Shown: in pieces, positions 42,140-49,721 of the stretch
How positions within the stretch are numbered: position 1 is the first letter of the stretch
Layout of the letters: each line of letters starts with the position of its first letter
NCBI RefSeq assembly: GCF_913776295.1
Contig: NZ_CAJYOJ010000003.1
Coordinates: 1 to 49,721, forward strand
DNA length: 49,721 bases
From: an uncultured Pedobacter sp.
GTDB lineage: Bacteria; Bacteroidota; Bacteroidia; Sphingobacteriales; Sphingobacteriaceae
Direction of reading: 5' to 3'
Notes under the pieces: model-generated
Seen by the model: the letters and a program-made list of their open reading frames with translations, nothing else
What the model was told of the DNA's origin: nothing
Database searches by the model: none
Made by a program: the position numbers and the translations under genes

Positions 42140-43216
42140 ATGAGAACCTTACAAAAATTTATTCTTGCATTATCACTGCTTGTGGCATTTACCATTAAAT
42201 TGAATGCCCAGAATAAAATCGAAATTGTTATCGTGGGCTCTGCCCACGACAATTCTAAATCGACTATAAATTTTCAGTCTGTCATTGATAAACTTAAAAA
42301 CTTTAAGCCAGATATGGTTTTTGGAGAATACCTGCCTAAGGACGATTATGCTAAACTTGAGGAAAGTAATTGGGCAAAAGAATTGTTTAAAAAAAATCAT
42401 GCCTATCTGGAAAAATTAAATCCGGAATCTCCAAAAAATATTGGTGTAGAAATTAAAAGAGATCTGAAAGCACTTGCAAAATTTGCGTACTATCATAAAA
42501 CGAGAATGAATTTAGCCGTTAACTATGCTAAAAACTGGGATAGAGGCAATACTGATTATCAAATCTTTGTGCTAGAGAATTATATGAAACAGAGTTTTGG
42601 CAAAGAAGAATTAGCCACCTATAATAAGATGTTTGGCGGTACAGATTCATTGAAAAAGATAGGTTTTTACAGACCAGGTAGCGAATACAGCAAAATTTAT
42701 TTTCCCCTTATTTACCAATTGAAACAAGATCGGATTTATAATATGGATTGCCAGACCTATGACAGGCCCTGGAGTGAAGCCTGGCATAAGACAGATTCCT
42801 TATACAAAATTCTGACAGACAAAGCTAAAACTGATAGCACCTCTCAGGAAGCCGCTACTGTTAAAGCCATAGAAAAATACTGGTCTTATGATAAGGATGA
42901 AGCAAAGGTATTTAATGCTGACCCCTATGCAGGCATGAATACGGTAAAATATGGCATTTTAGATGAAGCCTGGAACTTTTATGGTGGATCTCACTTTTAC
43001 GGATATGCCGGTTTCCCAACTGAAACAGTAAAGGAAATGATTGCACAATGGACCTTGAGAAACGAAGGCATGTGTAAAAATATTATTGAGCAGGCAAAAG
43101 CGCAAAAAGCAAAAAGGGTTGTAGTCGGCGTTGGTGCATCGCACCGGAAATGGATGGAGGAAATTTTGGCTAAAAACCCAGCTGTAAAAATTATTAACTA
43201 TAATGACCTCCACTAA
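42140..43216 (+). CDS. DUF5694/TraB-like exported protein
   Basis: A 358-residue secreted protein with signal FILALSLLVAFTIKLNAQ. Three short motifs recall the TraB/GumN (Tiki-like) hydrolase superfamily: IVGSAHDN (GxxH), MVFGEYLPKDDY and VVVGVGASHRKWMEEIL. In Tiki proteases GxxH and nearby Glu bind the metal. An activity is therefore possible but unproven. It stands alone, followed by a GCGGTCTGT hairpin. Confidence 0.75.
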   Translation: MRTLQKFILALSLLVAFTIKLNAQNKIEIVIVGSAHDNSKSTINFQSVIDKLKNFKPDMVFGEYLPKDDYAKLEESNWAKELFKKNHAYLEKLNPESPKNIGVEIKRDLKALAKFAYYHKTRMNLAVNYAKNWDRGNTDYQIFVLENYMKQSFGKEELATYNKMFGGTDSLKKIGFYRPGSEYSKIYFPLIYQLKQDRIYNMDCQTYDRPWSEAWHKTDSLYKILTDKAKTDSTSQEAATVKAIEKYWSYDKDEAKVFNADPYAGMNTVKYGILDEAWNFYGGSHFYGYAGFPTETVKEMIAQWTLRNEGMCKNIIEQAKAQKAKRVVVGVGASHRKWMEEILAKNPAVKIINYNDLH

Positions 43217-43230
43217 ATTTTACACCCTCC

Positions 43231-43254
43231 GCGGTCTGTGTCCCTACAGACCGC
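43231..43254. repeat. GCGGTCTGT palindromic intergenic hairpin
   Basis: GCGGTCTGT (43231-43239), loop GTCCCT, ACAGACCGC (43246-43254); a further ACAGACCGTGG follows near 43282. It lies between convergent genes and may act as a terminator. Confidence 0.6.
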
Positions 43255-43305
43255 TATAGGCATAAGTTCTTATCAGTACAGTACAGACCGTGGAAATAAA
43301 AAAAG

Positions 43306-43992
43306 TTAACCCTTTAAGGTTAGTTTCACCAGATACTGGTCTTCACCATCATCAAAAATCAGTTCAGCATCCCATCCTGTTTCTTTCGCAATCTGTTTAA
43401 TGGTTTCTTCATCGATATAAATCCAGTTAAACCAATTGCCTTTTTCTCCTTTATATTCATATTGGTAAGATACCTCACCATAGTACTGATTTTGCGGTTT
43501 GGGTAGATCTTCATATAAGTAAGCAATATCAGATGAATCGAAAATAACCTGTCCACCGGTGTTGATCAGGTCTTTTAACTTAATCAGAAAATTCCGGAAA
43601 CCGGGCAGAGTTCCTGTCAAACCGATACCGTTCATCAGCATGATGATGGTATCGAATTTCTCCTGATAATTAAAAATATCCTGTACGAATGCTTTTTTTA
43701 CTCCACGGTCTTTCATAATATTCACCGCGGCTTCCGAAATATCAATAGCGGTAACATCGATATTAAAGGCTTGTAGCAGTAATGCATGACTGCCCACACC
43801 AGCACCGATATCCAATACCTTGCCAGTACACATATGCAAAGCCTGAAGCTCTAAAACCGGCATATCTTCATCATCACGAAAGAAAAATTCCAGCGGCATT
43901 TCTTCTGGTTCTCCGTAAGAATTGTGCAACCAGAGCGTATCTGCCTCGCCCGTTCTGTAAATATCTGTTAGCGCTTTTCCAAAAACATCCAT
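43306..43992 (-). CDS. Class I SAM-dependent methyltransferase
   Basis: A 228-residue methyltransferase. VLDIGAGVGSHALLLQ is the SAM-binding motif I, VTAIDISEAAVNIMKDRG motif II, and FDTIIMLMNGIGLTG motif IV. The substrate is unknown. I chose the ATG at 43992 (MDVFGKALTDIY) because a perfect -7 box ends only a few bases upstream and the longer ORF reads through repeat DNA. An N-terminal segment rich in acidic and aromatic residues (EEMPLEFFFRDDEDMP) precedes the Rossmann fold. Confidence 0.88.
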   Translation of the reverse strand: MDVFGKALTDIYRTGEADTLWLHNSYGEPEEMPLEFFFRDDEDMPVLELQALHMCTGKVLDIGAGVGSHALLLQAFNIDVTAIDISEAAVNIMKDRGVKKAFVQDIFNYQEKFDTIIMLMNGIGLTGTLPGFRNFLIKLKDLINTGGQVIFDSSDIAYLYEDLPKPQNQYYGEVSYQYEYKGEKGNWFNWIYIDEETIKQIAKETGWDAELIFDDGEDQYLVKLTLKG

Positions 43993-43996
43993 AACG

Positions 43997-44004
43997 CAAA
44001 GATA
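43997..44004 (-). promoter_or_regulatory. -7 promoter box of the methyltransferase gene
   Basis: On the minus strand TATCTTTG, an exact TAnnTTTG match, ends 5 bases before the chosen ATG. This implies a leaderless or nearly leaderless mRNA and decides the start. Confidence 0.55.
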
Positions 44005-44089
44005 TAGAAAATGGAAGATGTATAAATGAATGACGGAAAGGGTAAGATGGGAGATGGAAAGGTAAATTTTATGCGAAGGCAATAGACAT

Positions 44090-44220
44090 AACTTTGGTCG
44101 GGATTTAAAATTCATGTTGGTCGGGATTTAAAATCCGTTCTAAGCGCCAAGGATTTACAATCCCGGCAGAAACAGATTAAAAAAAGGTCCGGACGTTAAA
44201 TCCAGACCAACAATTTTCAG
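44090..44220. repeat. GGTCGGGATTTAAAAT intergenic repeat cluster
   Basis: TTGGTCGGGATTTAAAAT occurs twice (about 44093 and 44117), followed by GGATTTACAATCCCGGC and GGTCCGGACGTTAAATCC. Related palindromes are at 40613-40732. No gene. Confidence 0.6.
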
Positions 44221-44227
44221 ATCAACT

Positions 44228-45628
44228 TTATTCCAACTCATACACCTGATGGTATTCGGGTATGGCTACATGTTTGAAACCCCGGTCTTTTAATTTCGTA
44301 GCAAAATTTTGTTGTACTTCGTACTCTCCATGGATCAGAAACAACTGTTTTACCTTCGCTGGATCCTGGCCTGATAAAAAATGTAATAAATCTTCATAAT
44401 CGCCATGTGCACTCATTGATTTTATAGATTGTACTTCGGCTTTAACTTCATATTCATCTCGAAAAATTTCAACAACTTTGTTTCCTGCGATCAATTTTCC
44501 ACCAAGCGAGTTCGGCTCACAATAACCCACCATTAAAATGGTATTTTTCTGGTTACTGATATTATTCCTGATATGATGTTTTACCCGGCCTGCCTCTGCC
44601 ATGCCTGATGCGGAAATAATTACACAGGGCCTCGGATCATCATTTAAGGCAATTGATTCTTCTACACTTTCGATAAAACGTAAACCTTTAAAACCAAAAA
44701 TATCATGATCTACCTTTAGGATTTCTTTAACCCCATTATTGTATACTTCGGGATGGTTCCTGAGAATTTCGGTTGCTTTGGATGACAAAGGACTATCTAC
44801 ATAATAGGGAACATCAGGCAATTTACCTTTCAGCTCTAAGCCATTTAAAGCATAAAGGAGTTCCTGTGTACGGCCAACGGCAAAAGCAGGAATAATTACC
44901 TTTCCTTTTTTGCGGTTACAGGTATTATTAATGACCTCCAAAAGCATATCTTCGATCGGATCAAGGTCTTTATGCAGCGAATCGCCATAGGTTGATTCCA
45001 TCAGGATATAATCAGCCTGATCAAATTGTTGCGGACTTTTTAATAACAGATCGCCATAACGGCCAACATCGCCAGAAAATGTAATTCGTGTAGATTCCCC
45101 CTCTTCTGTAATGGTAAGATGAACAGCAGCACTACCTAAAATGTGACCTGCATCGGTAAATTTCAAACGAATTCCCTCTTCAATCTCAAAATCCTCCTCA
45201 TACTCCACAATTTTCATTTGGCCAACAGTTTTGGTCACGTCTTCCTCTGTATAAAGCGCTTCTTCCATTTCTTCGCCTTCACGCAGATTGCGGTTAGCAT
45301 ATTCAGCATCCTGCATCTGGATTTTTGCAGAATCCATCATTAAAATACGGGCGAGATCCATGGTGGCTGCGGTACAATAAATTGCTCCTTCAAATCCTTC
45401 AGCTACGAGTTTAGGCAGCAAACCACAATGATCTATATGTGCATGTGATAAAATGAGATACGTGACGTTTTTTGGATTAAAACCAAAATAATCATTTAGT
45501 TTATCGGTAACACGGCCCATCCCCTGGAACAAGCCGCAATCTAATAAAATCTGGGTGCCGTTTTTTAAGGTAATAAGGTGCTTACTTCCCGTAACCGTAC
45601 GGGCAGCACCATGAAAAGCAATGTTCAT
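44228..45628 (-). CDS. MBL-fold/beta-CASP ribonuclease-like protein
   Basis: A 466-residue metallo-beta-lactamase enzyme of the RNA-processing (CPSF73/RNase J-related) type. LSHAHIDHCGLLPKL is the HxHxDH zinc motif, DAGHILGSAAVHL and SGDVGRYG supply further ligands, ESTYGDSLHKD opens the beta-CASP domain, and IISASGMAEAGRVKHH and SMSAHGDYEDLL belong to the C-terminal RMMBL part. It is expected to cut or trim RNA. I trimmed the start from 45688 to 45628 (MNIAFHGAARTVTGSKH), because the longer form would read through the terminator after the ytxH-like gene. Confidence 0.9.
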   Translation of the reverse strand: MNIAFHGAARTVTGSKHLITLKNGTQILLDCGLFQGMGRVTDKLNDYFGFNPKNVTYLILSHAHIDHCGLLPKLVAEGFEGAIYCTAATMDLARILMMDSAKIQMQDAEYANRNLREGEEMEEALYTEEDVTKTVGQMKIVEYEEDFEIEEGIRLKFTDAGHILGSAAVHLTITEEGESTRITFSGDVGRYGDLLLKSPQQFDQADYILMESTYGDSLHKDLDPIEDMLLEVINNTCNRKKGKVIIPAFAVGRTQELLYALNGLELKGKLPDVPYYVDSPLSSKATEILRNHPEVYNNGVKEILKVDHDIFGFKGLRFIESVEESIALNDDPRPCVIISASGMAEAGRVKHHIRNNISNQKNTILMVGYCEPNSLGGKLIAGNKVVEIFRDEYEVKAEVQSIKSMSAHGDYEDLLHFLSGQDPAKVKQLFLIHGEYEVQQNFATKLKDRGFKHVAIPEYHQVYELE

Positions 45629-45659
45629 CAAAATATTGGTTAGAGAAAATATATAGCTA

Positions 45660-45685
45660 AAAGTGCCGGATATTTCCGGCACTTT
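45660..45685. terminator. Terminator after the YtxH-like gene
   Basis: AAAGTGCCGGA (45660-45670), loop TATT, TCCGGCACTTT (45675-45685). It lies between the YtxH stop and the MBL start and separates their transcripts. Confidence 0.8.
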
Positions 45686-45692
45686 CAATTTG

Positions 45693-45920
45693 TTATGCGT
45701 TTATTTCTGCAACTTTATCTTTAACCTTGTCGGCAACACTTGTGGCTTTATCTGCCAAACCGGCTAATTTATCTTTTGAAGCGTCTAAAAGATCAGCAAA
45801 GAAATCTGATACTTTATTTTTCAGATCGCTGGTTGAATCTGATGACAATGCTAATGCGATGGTTGCACCTAATGCTGCTCCGGCTAATACGCCTACTATG
45901 ATTTTTGTTTCTTTTTTCAT
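45693..45920 (-). CDS. YtxH domain small membrane protein
   Basis: A 75-residue protein with one transmembrane helix (IIVGVLAGAALGATIALALS, about 8-27) and a long amphipathic Lys/Asp/Ala helix (KDKLAGLADKATSVADKVKD). This is the YtxH architecture, common among general stress proteins; no function is established. Monocistronic, with a terminator just after the stop. Confidence 0.88.
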   Translation of the reverse strand: MKKETKIIVGVLAGAALGATIALALSSDSTSDLKNKVSDFFADLLDASKDKLAGLADKATSVADKVKDKVAEINA

Positions 45921-45999
45921 GGTTTTAGTGATTTACTTATTAAACATATTTAACCCACAGGTGTTTTTATTTTTTTCATCTTACAAAAACCCATCCATA

Positions 46000-46623
46000 A
46001 TGAAGCGAATATTTTTTATAGACTTAGACAATACCATTTATTTTACCAGGCAGAACGAAGAACAGTTGATGGGGGAATTATATCGCTTTTTAGAAAAGTT
46101 GGATTTAGGAATCAGTCGGGAAGATTTTCAGTTAGCCAAAAAGGAAATGTTGAGGACTCCTTTTCTGAAAGTAGCTAAAAAATATCATTTCAATGAGGAT
46201 GTGATGCCAGAAGTGATTTCCTACCTCCAAAACAGATCTGTAACCCATCCGTTAAAACCAAGCGATGATTACCATTATATCAAAAACTTAACCGGCAGAA
46301 AATTTATTGTAACGGCGGGTTTCCCAAAACAACAGCGATCAAAGGTAAAAATGTTAGGCATTGCCGATGATTTTGAAGAAGTACGTGTGGTAGATGTTTC
46401 GATCTCCAATAAGAAAGAAACATTTGAAATGCTGATCGACCAGCATCAACTTAACAAAGATGATATTTTAATTATAGGCGATGATGCCGAATCGGAAATT
46501 AAATTTGGCCTGGAACTCGGGATAACCACTTTCTTGCTGGATCCCGAAAACCTGCACCCTAATGCTGAAAGCACCTTTAGAGGAAATGATTTAAGTAATT
46601 TGCGCATAGCGGCAGAGCAGTAA
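46000..46623 (+). CDS. HAD-family hydrolase
   Basis: A 207-residue HAD phosphatase. FFIDLDNTIYF is motif I (Asp nucleophile and Asp+2), FIVTAGFPKQQRSKV is motif II (Thr) with a following Lys, and IIGDDAESEIKFGLELG is motif IV. A helical cap lies between residues about 20 and 85. The substrate is unknown, possibly a nucleotide or sugar phosphate. I placed the start at 46000; the ORF reaching back to 45727 is read antisense through the YtxH gene and is not credible. Confidence 0.88.
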   Translation: MKRIFFIDLDNTIYFTRQNEEQLMGELYRFLEKLDLGISREDFQLAKKEMLRTPFLKVAKKYHFNEDVMPEVISYLQNRSVTHPLKPSDDYHYIKNLTGRKFIVTAGFPKQQRSKVKMLGIADDFEEVRVVDVSISNKKETFEMLIDQHQLNKDDILIIGDDAESEIKFGLELGITTFLLDPENLHPNAESTFRGNDLSNLRIAAEQ

Positions 46624-46630
46624 TAAAATG

Positions 46631-46777
46631 AAGATCGTCATCTCGACTGGAACGCAGTGGAATGCCCGCCTGTGCGGACAGGCCTGCCCGTACAGGCGGG
46701 GAGAGATCTATCTTAATAGATTTAGCTTCGCTGAGCACTACGTGGTTCACTTCGTTGCACTTCACTCGAAATGACGT
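46631..46777. repeat. Nested intergenic repeat
   Basis: The outer arms are TCGTCATCTCGACTGGAACG (about 46634) and CACTTCACTCGAAATGACG (to about 46777), a common Bacteroidota palindrome. Inside is a second palindrome, CCCGCCTGTGCGGACAGGCC and CTGCCCGTACAGGCGGG, as if one repeat had inserted into another. Confidence 0.7.
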
Positions 46778-46803
46778 TAACTTTATTAGAATTACCGCAT
46801 AAA

Positions 46804-46829
46804 AAAGTCCCGATTTTCATCGGGACTTT
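46804..46829. terminator. Terminator of the DUF6600-type gene
   Basis: AAAGTCCCGAT (46804-46814), loop TTTC, ATCGGGACTTT (46819-46829); on the minus strand a T-run follows. Confidence 0.8.
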
Positions 46830-46834
46830 CCATT

Positions 46835-48430
46835 TTATCCTCTGCCACCTCTTGATGGTCTTCCACCTTCACCACCTCGTTCACCGCCGCCACCTCGTTG
46901 TTGTGGAGCCTCCATCCTTCTTTGTTCTTGTCGCTGTTGCATTTGCTGATTACGTTGCTGCTGCATTTGTGCATCTCGTTGAGCCCTTTCTTGCTGTTGT
47001 TGCTGAGCTTGTTGAGCCCGCTGCTGTTGCATTTGTTCATTACGCTGTTGCTGAATTTGTGCATCTCGCTGCGCTCTTTCCTGTTGTTGCTGCTGGGCTT
47101 GTTGCGCACGTTGCTGTTGCATTTGCTCATTACGTTGCTGTTGCATCTGTGCATCGCGTTGCGCTCTTTCCTGTTGCTGCTGCTGGGCCTGTTGTGCACG
47201 TTGCTGTTGCATCTGCTCATTACGTTGTGCCCTTTGCTGATCCATTTGCACACGTTGATCATCCTGACCTCTCTGCGGTTGCATATCACGTTGACCACGT
47301 TGTTGATCTATGCCCATGCGGTCTTGATTACGTTGTTGCCTCATCTGATCCCAACGTTGTTGGTCCTGACCACGATTTGCATTATCTTGTCTGTTTCCAT
47401 TATCAATACCATTAGCACCGCCACGGCTAATACGTCCGTTTGCATCTCTGTTATAAGCCTCAGCCCTATTATCTGGCTGATTGTTATTATCCCGGCCTAC
47501 ATTTCGATTATCTCTTGACCCAAAGCGGTTGTCATTACTGCCTGGGGTATTTCCTCTTTGATCACGGTTGGTATAACCTTCGTTTCTTCCGCCTCTGCTA
47601 ATGCCAGCATTGCCTTGCTCAAATCTCCTTGGCGCAGCATTACGGTTGTCTACTACTGCATTACGTTCAGGCCTTGGTCTGTAAATCGCTACCTCCCTGC
47701 CACCTATCCGGCTAGCACCAGGTCTGGAACTTTCGGCATAACGGTATACAGTCACATCCCTGTTGGTTGCGCGCCTGATATCTTCAACCCTTGGCCCCCC
47801 ATAATAAGTTCTTCTGTTATATACATAAGTATTATTGATGATGGTGGTATTGCGTATATACACATTATTACGGCCGTAATCATATCTTGGGAAAGTATTG
47901 ATATAAATATTTCGCTGAGGGATAAAGTTCCAGCAGAAAGCAGGCACCACATAACGGCGCCCAAAGCTCAGGTTAATGTTAATGCTTGGCGCCATAGGTG
48001 CCCATCCGTAATAACCATCGCCACTTCTCCAATCTACCCAGGCTGGGCCCCAATTGGTATCAGGTAACCAGATCCACTGGCGGTAACTGTTAATTACCCA
48101 ACGGCCATAGTGAAAAGGTGCCCAGCCCCAGTCGTAATTGGAAACCCAGGTATTACCATACTCAGTCATGGCCCAGCGTCCGTTAGTATAATACGGGCGG
48201 AATTCACTTTGATCTACATCGGGGCGCCAAACATAGCCGTATTGCGGATCTTGTATCCACGTACCATAGGGCGAGAGCTCGTCGTAAAAAGTCTGTAGAG
48301 AAATGTTGCCGGTACTGTAACCATCAGACTGGTAATCGTTTTGGTAGTCTTGTGCCCTGACAAGGGTTGTGGTTCCGGCAAGGAGCGAAAATAGCCCCAG
48401 CACAAGTGCCGTAGATTTCAGTGTTTTCAT
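46835..48430 (-). CDS. Secreted DUF6600-type protein with Gln/Arg-rich repeat tail
   Basis: A 531-residue exported protein with signal STALVLGLFSLLAGTTTLVRA. Residues about 40-150 are rich in Trp/Tyr/Gly (FYDELSPYGTWIQDPQYGYV; GWAPFHYGRWVINSYRQWIW), the DUF6600/YXWGXW pattern, possibly cell-surface. From about residue 270 the chain is Asn/Gly/Arg-rich, then Gln/Arg-rich with three tandem 30-residue repeats (MQQQRAQQAQQQQQERAQRD core). The end is Gly/Arg (GGGGERGGEGGRPSRGGRG). The low-complexity tail is probably disordered and could bind RNA or acidic polymers (inference). Function unknown. Confidence 0.85.
   Translation of the reverse strand: MKTLKSTALVLGLFSLLAGTTTLVRAQDYQNDYQSDGYSTGNISLQTFYDELSPYGTWIQDPQYGYVWRPDVDQSEFRPYYTNGRWAMTEYGNTWVSNYDWGWAPFHYGRWVINSYRQWIWLPDTNWGPAWVDWRSGDGYYGWAPMAPSININLSFGRRYVVPAFCWNFIPQRNIYINTFPRYDYGRNNVYIRNTTIINNTYVYNRRTYYGGPRVEDIRRATNRDVTVYRYAESSRPGASRIGGREVAIYRPRPERNAVVDNRNAAPRRFEQGNAGISRGGRNEGYTNRDQRGNTPGSNDNRFGSRDNRNVGRDNNNQPDNRAEAYNRDANGRISRGGANGIDNGNRQDNANRGQDQQRWDQMRQQRNQDRMGIDQQRGQRDMQPQRGQDDQRVQMDQQRAQRNEQMQQQRAQQAQQQQQERAQRDAQMQQQRNEQMQQQRAQQAQQQQQERAQRDAQIQQQRNEQMQQQRAQQAQQQQQERAQRDAQMQQQRNQQMQQRQEQRRMEAPQQRGGGGERGGEGGRPSRGGRG
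46949..47218. repeat. Three tandem 90-bp repeats in the Gln/Arg-rich gene
   Basis: Each unit starts at ATTACG (46949, 47039, 47129; next at 47219) and spans exactly 90 bp, or 30 codons. The units differ mainly at synonymous sites (TTACGTTGCTG/TTACGCTGTTG), so the duplication is not very recent and the protein repeat is kept by selection. Confidence 0.9.
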
Positions 48431-48697
48431 TTGTGTGTTTATTTTAATAACCTAATGTGTGTGTATCAATTAGAGAACCAAAAATGCCAAAGGTTTAATA
48501 TGCAAGCATAGTTTTTATGTTTTCTTTTCAAATATTGCCATCCAAGGTATATTTAACTAATATTTAACGTTTTACGCGGAGTTTAATTGTGCAGAAAAGA
48601 AGTCAGTTAAAAATAAAATTTGCTACACCTTTGCTTACAAAAGAGATTATATTGCCAGTTGCACAAGCTTTAGAACTTAAATTCTATTTATTGTGCG
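48431..48697. other. Divergent spacer, no gene seen
   Basis: AT-rich spacer of 267 bases between the DUF6600-type gene and the RsmI-like gene. No ORF, hairpin or repeat stands out; promoters of both genes should lie here. Confidence 0.4.
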
Positions 48698-48705
48698 TAT
48701 TTTTG
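48698..48705 (+). promoter_or_regulatory. -7 promoter box of the RsmI-like gene
   Basis: TATTTTTG, an exact TAnnTTTG match, lies 4 bases before the ATG; near-leaderless mRNA. Confidence 0.5.
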
Positions 48706-48709
48706 TAGC

Positions 48710-49411
48710 ATGCAAAAAGGCACCCTATACCTTATTCCCGTACCATTGGCTGAAGAGGTAGCACATAAAACATTTACCCCTTACCTGGTTAACACCATTA
48801 ACCAGATTGAAACCTACATTGTAGAGAACAGTAAAACTGCACGTCGTTTTTTAAAAGAGGCGGGTTTAAAAATACCACAGAAAGATTTAATTGTACACGA
48901 TTATGGTAAACACAACCGAACAGATTTAGGGCAGTTTTTTGTTGAACTTACTGCCGGAAAAGACGTTGGCTTGATGAGCGAAGCAGGTTGCCCTGGTATT
49001 GCCGATCCTGGAGCAGATATTGTTGCCGAAGCGCATAAACGCGGTATAAAGGTAGTGCCCTTGGTAGGGCCCAGCTCTATTTTACTGGCTTTAATGGCTT
49101 CAGGTTTTAATGGACAAAGTTTTGCTTTTTGGGGCTATTTACCGATTGATAAAGAACAACGAACAAAGCGTATTAAAGACCTGGATTTATCGGCCAGCCG
49201 TTATAAACAAACTCAGATTTTTATCGAAACACCTTTCCGCAATAACCAGCTTTTTGAAGAGGTACTGAAAAGTTGTAAACCGAACACGCAGGTTTGCGTA
49301 GCCAGTAACCTTACCGCAGCAGATGAATTTATTAAAACACAAAGTGTTTACAACTGGCGCAAAGAGGAGATAGACCTTCATAAAAAGCCGACTATATTTT
49401 TATTATATTAA
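48710..49411 (+). CDS. RsmI-like tetrapyrrole-methylase-family SAM methyltransferase
   Basis: A 233-residue methyltransferase of the SAM/tetrapyrrole methylase fold. GTLYLIPVPLAEEVAHKTF replaces the usual GxLYxVATPIGN start of RsmI, ENSKTARRFLKEAG and GLMSEAGCPGIADPGADIVA match RsmI signatures, and VPLVGPSSILLALMASGFNG completes the SAM site. RsmI 2'-O-methylates C1402 of 16S rRNA. This shorter, divergent form is a common extra paralogue in Bacteroidota, so its RNA target may differ. Confidence 0.85.
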   Translation: MQKGTLYLIPVPLAEEVAHKTFTPYLVNTINQIETYIVENSKTARRFLKEAGLKIPQKDLIVHDYGKHNRTDLGQFFVELTAGKDVGLMSEAGCPGIADPGADIVAEAHKRGIKVVPLVGPSSILLALMASGFNGQSFAFWGYLPIDKEQRTKRIKDLDLSASRYKQTQIFIETPFRNNQLFEEVLKSCKPNTQVCVASNLTAADEFIKTQSVYNWRKEEIDLHKKPTIFLLY

Positions 49412-49468
49412 ACTGCAATTGATAATTATTTAGAAATCCTATTTTTTCAACGCCATTGACTAGACCAA

Positions 49469-49537
49469 TTCGTCATGCTGAATTCATTCCAGCATCTTTT
49501 TAGCAGGAAAGACCCTGAAATAAATTTACACCGTAGC
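49469..49537. repeat. GTCATGCTGAATTCATTCCA intergenic repeat
   Basis: Same family as 14794-14910: CGTCATGCTGAATTCATTCC, then AGACCCTGAAATAAATTTA. The right arm is missing, as if the terminal repeat had inserted into it. Confidence 0.6.
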
Positions 49538-49547
49538 TTTCCGCTTC

Positions 49548-49721
49548 GCTACAGCTACCATTGACGTTATTTTGTTATCAATTGATAGTTAGACACTTGT
49601 GCACAATGCATTTCCGTCTAACAAGGCCTTCGCACTGTGCCCCCGTTCTACTTAAGTCCGGCCTAACAAATTTTTCGGATTCCACTGACCGAGCCCTATT
49701 ACTGGCTTTGAAAGAAAAATT
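49548..49721. repeat. Dispersed repeat, right copy (inverted relative to window start)
   Basis: Reverse complement matches bases 1-170. From ATGCATTTCCGTCTAACAAG a plus-strand frame stays open to the window end (LLKSGLTNFSDSTDRALLLA), and the left copy reads almost the same. Unknown element. Confidence 0.85.

Noticed and set aside
45727..45999. N-terminal extension of the HAD protein
   Set aside because: It runs antisense through the YtxH gene. The HAD fold begins at 46000 with motif I in the usual place.
46949..47218. CRISPR-like array
   Set aside because: The 90-bp units are contiguous, in frame with a coding sequence and have no unique spacers.
46771..47518. Long plus-strand ORFs over the Gln/Arg-rich gene
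   Set aside because: They are antisense shadows of the repeats, with improbable Val/His- or Leu-rich composition. The minus-strand frame has a signal peptide and a terminator.
1..49721. A 49.7-kb composite transposon or island bounded by terminal inverted repeats
   Set aside because: The interior is mostly housekeeping and metabolic genes (arg cluster, proC, prfC) with no transposase or integrase, and the repeat runs to the arbitrary window edges. A contig break at a repeat is simpler.

Overview
The window looks like chromosomal DNA of a Pedobacter-like member of the Bacteroidota (Sphingobacteriaceae). This placement is inferred from gene content: a SusC/SusD pair, DUF4397, DUF5007 and fasciclin lipoproteins, Bacteroidota-type promoters with the -7 box TAnnTTTG, very few Shine-Dalgarno sites, an arginine cluster with the N-succinylornithine-type carbamoyltransferase, and many dispersed intergenic repeats. 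Both ends of the window fall in the same roughly 165-bp dispersed repeat in opposite orientation, so this may be a whole contig that broke at repeats.

Layout. 1-6 kb: SprT-like metalloprotease, GxxExxY protein, a large Pif1/RecD-like helicase and release factor 3 (prfC). 6-7.5 kb: a secreted GH32 fructan/sucrose hydrolase. 7.6-14.2 kb: an RNA-repair locus made of a WYL-domain regulator, a 1-kb structured non-coding leader, a soluble SPFH/Band-7 protein, two different nucleotidyltransferases and the RNA ligase RtcB, closed by a terminator. 14.2-14.7 kb: a dead toxin-antitoxin pair. 15-17.4 kb: a membrane protein, an aminotransferase and a small antitoxin-like ORF. 17.4-27.7 kb: an arginine biosynthesis cluster on the minus strand, in the order GNAT, argG, argC, four-helix-bundle protein, argD, argF', argB, proC, argE-like, argH; heptamer-phased repeats fill most of its spacers. 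28-35.5 kb: a DUF4397 lipoprotein, then a susC-susD-fasciclin-DUF5007 operon. 36-40.5 kb: an iron-type TonB receptor with DUF4198 and PepSY proteins. 40.5-49.4 kb: M28 peptidase, DUF5694/TraB-like protein, methyltransferase, MBL/beta-CASP ribonuclease-like protein, YtxH protein, HAD phosphatase, a Gln/Arg-rich repeat protein and an RsmI-like methyltransferase.

The most interesting system is the RNA-repair locus. Between the divergent WYL regulator and the SPFH gene lie two tRNA-like sequences whose halves are in the wrong order. Read in the normal order they make poor tRNAs. Read as circular permutations all four cloverleaf stems form. In the first unit (9213-9282) the acceptor ends are joined by a GCAA tetraloop and the RNA ends would lie in the anticodon loop, so it resembles a tRNA nicked at the anticodon, which is the kind of break RtcB seals. 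A -7 promoter match sits just upstream. A separate, nested, roughly 147-nt RNA fold (8923-9069) lies further upstream. RtcB loci with Band-7 proteins, extra nucleotidyltransferases and a tRNA-like RNA have been described computationally (Burroughs and Aravind, 2016, recalled from memory). I do not know whether the permuted architecture has been reported.

No CRISPR array, complete insertion sequence, rRNA operon or canonical tRNA gene was seen.
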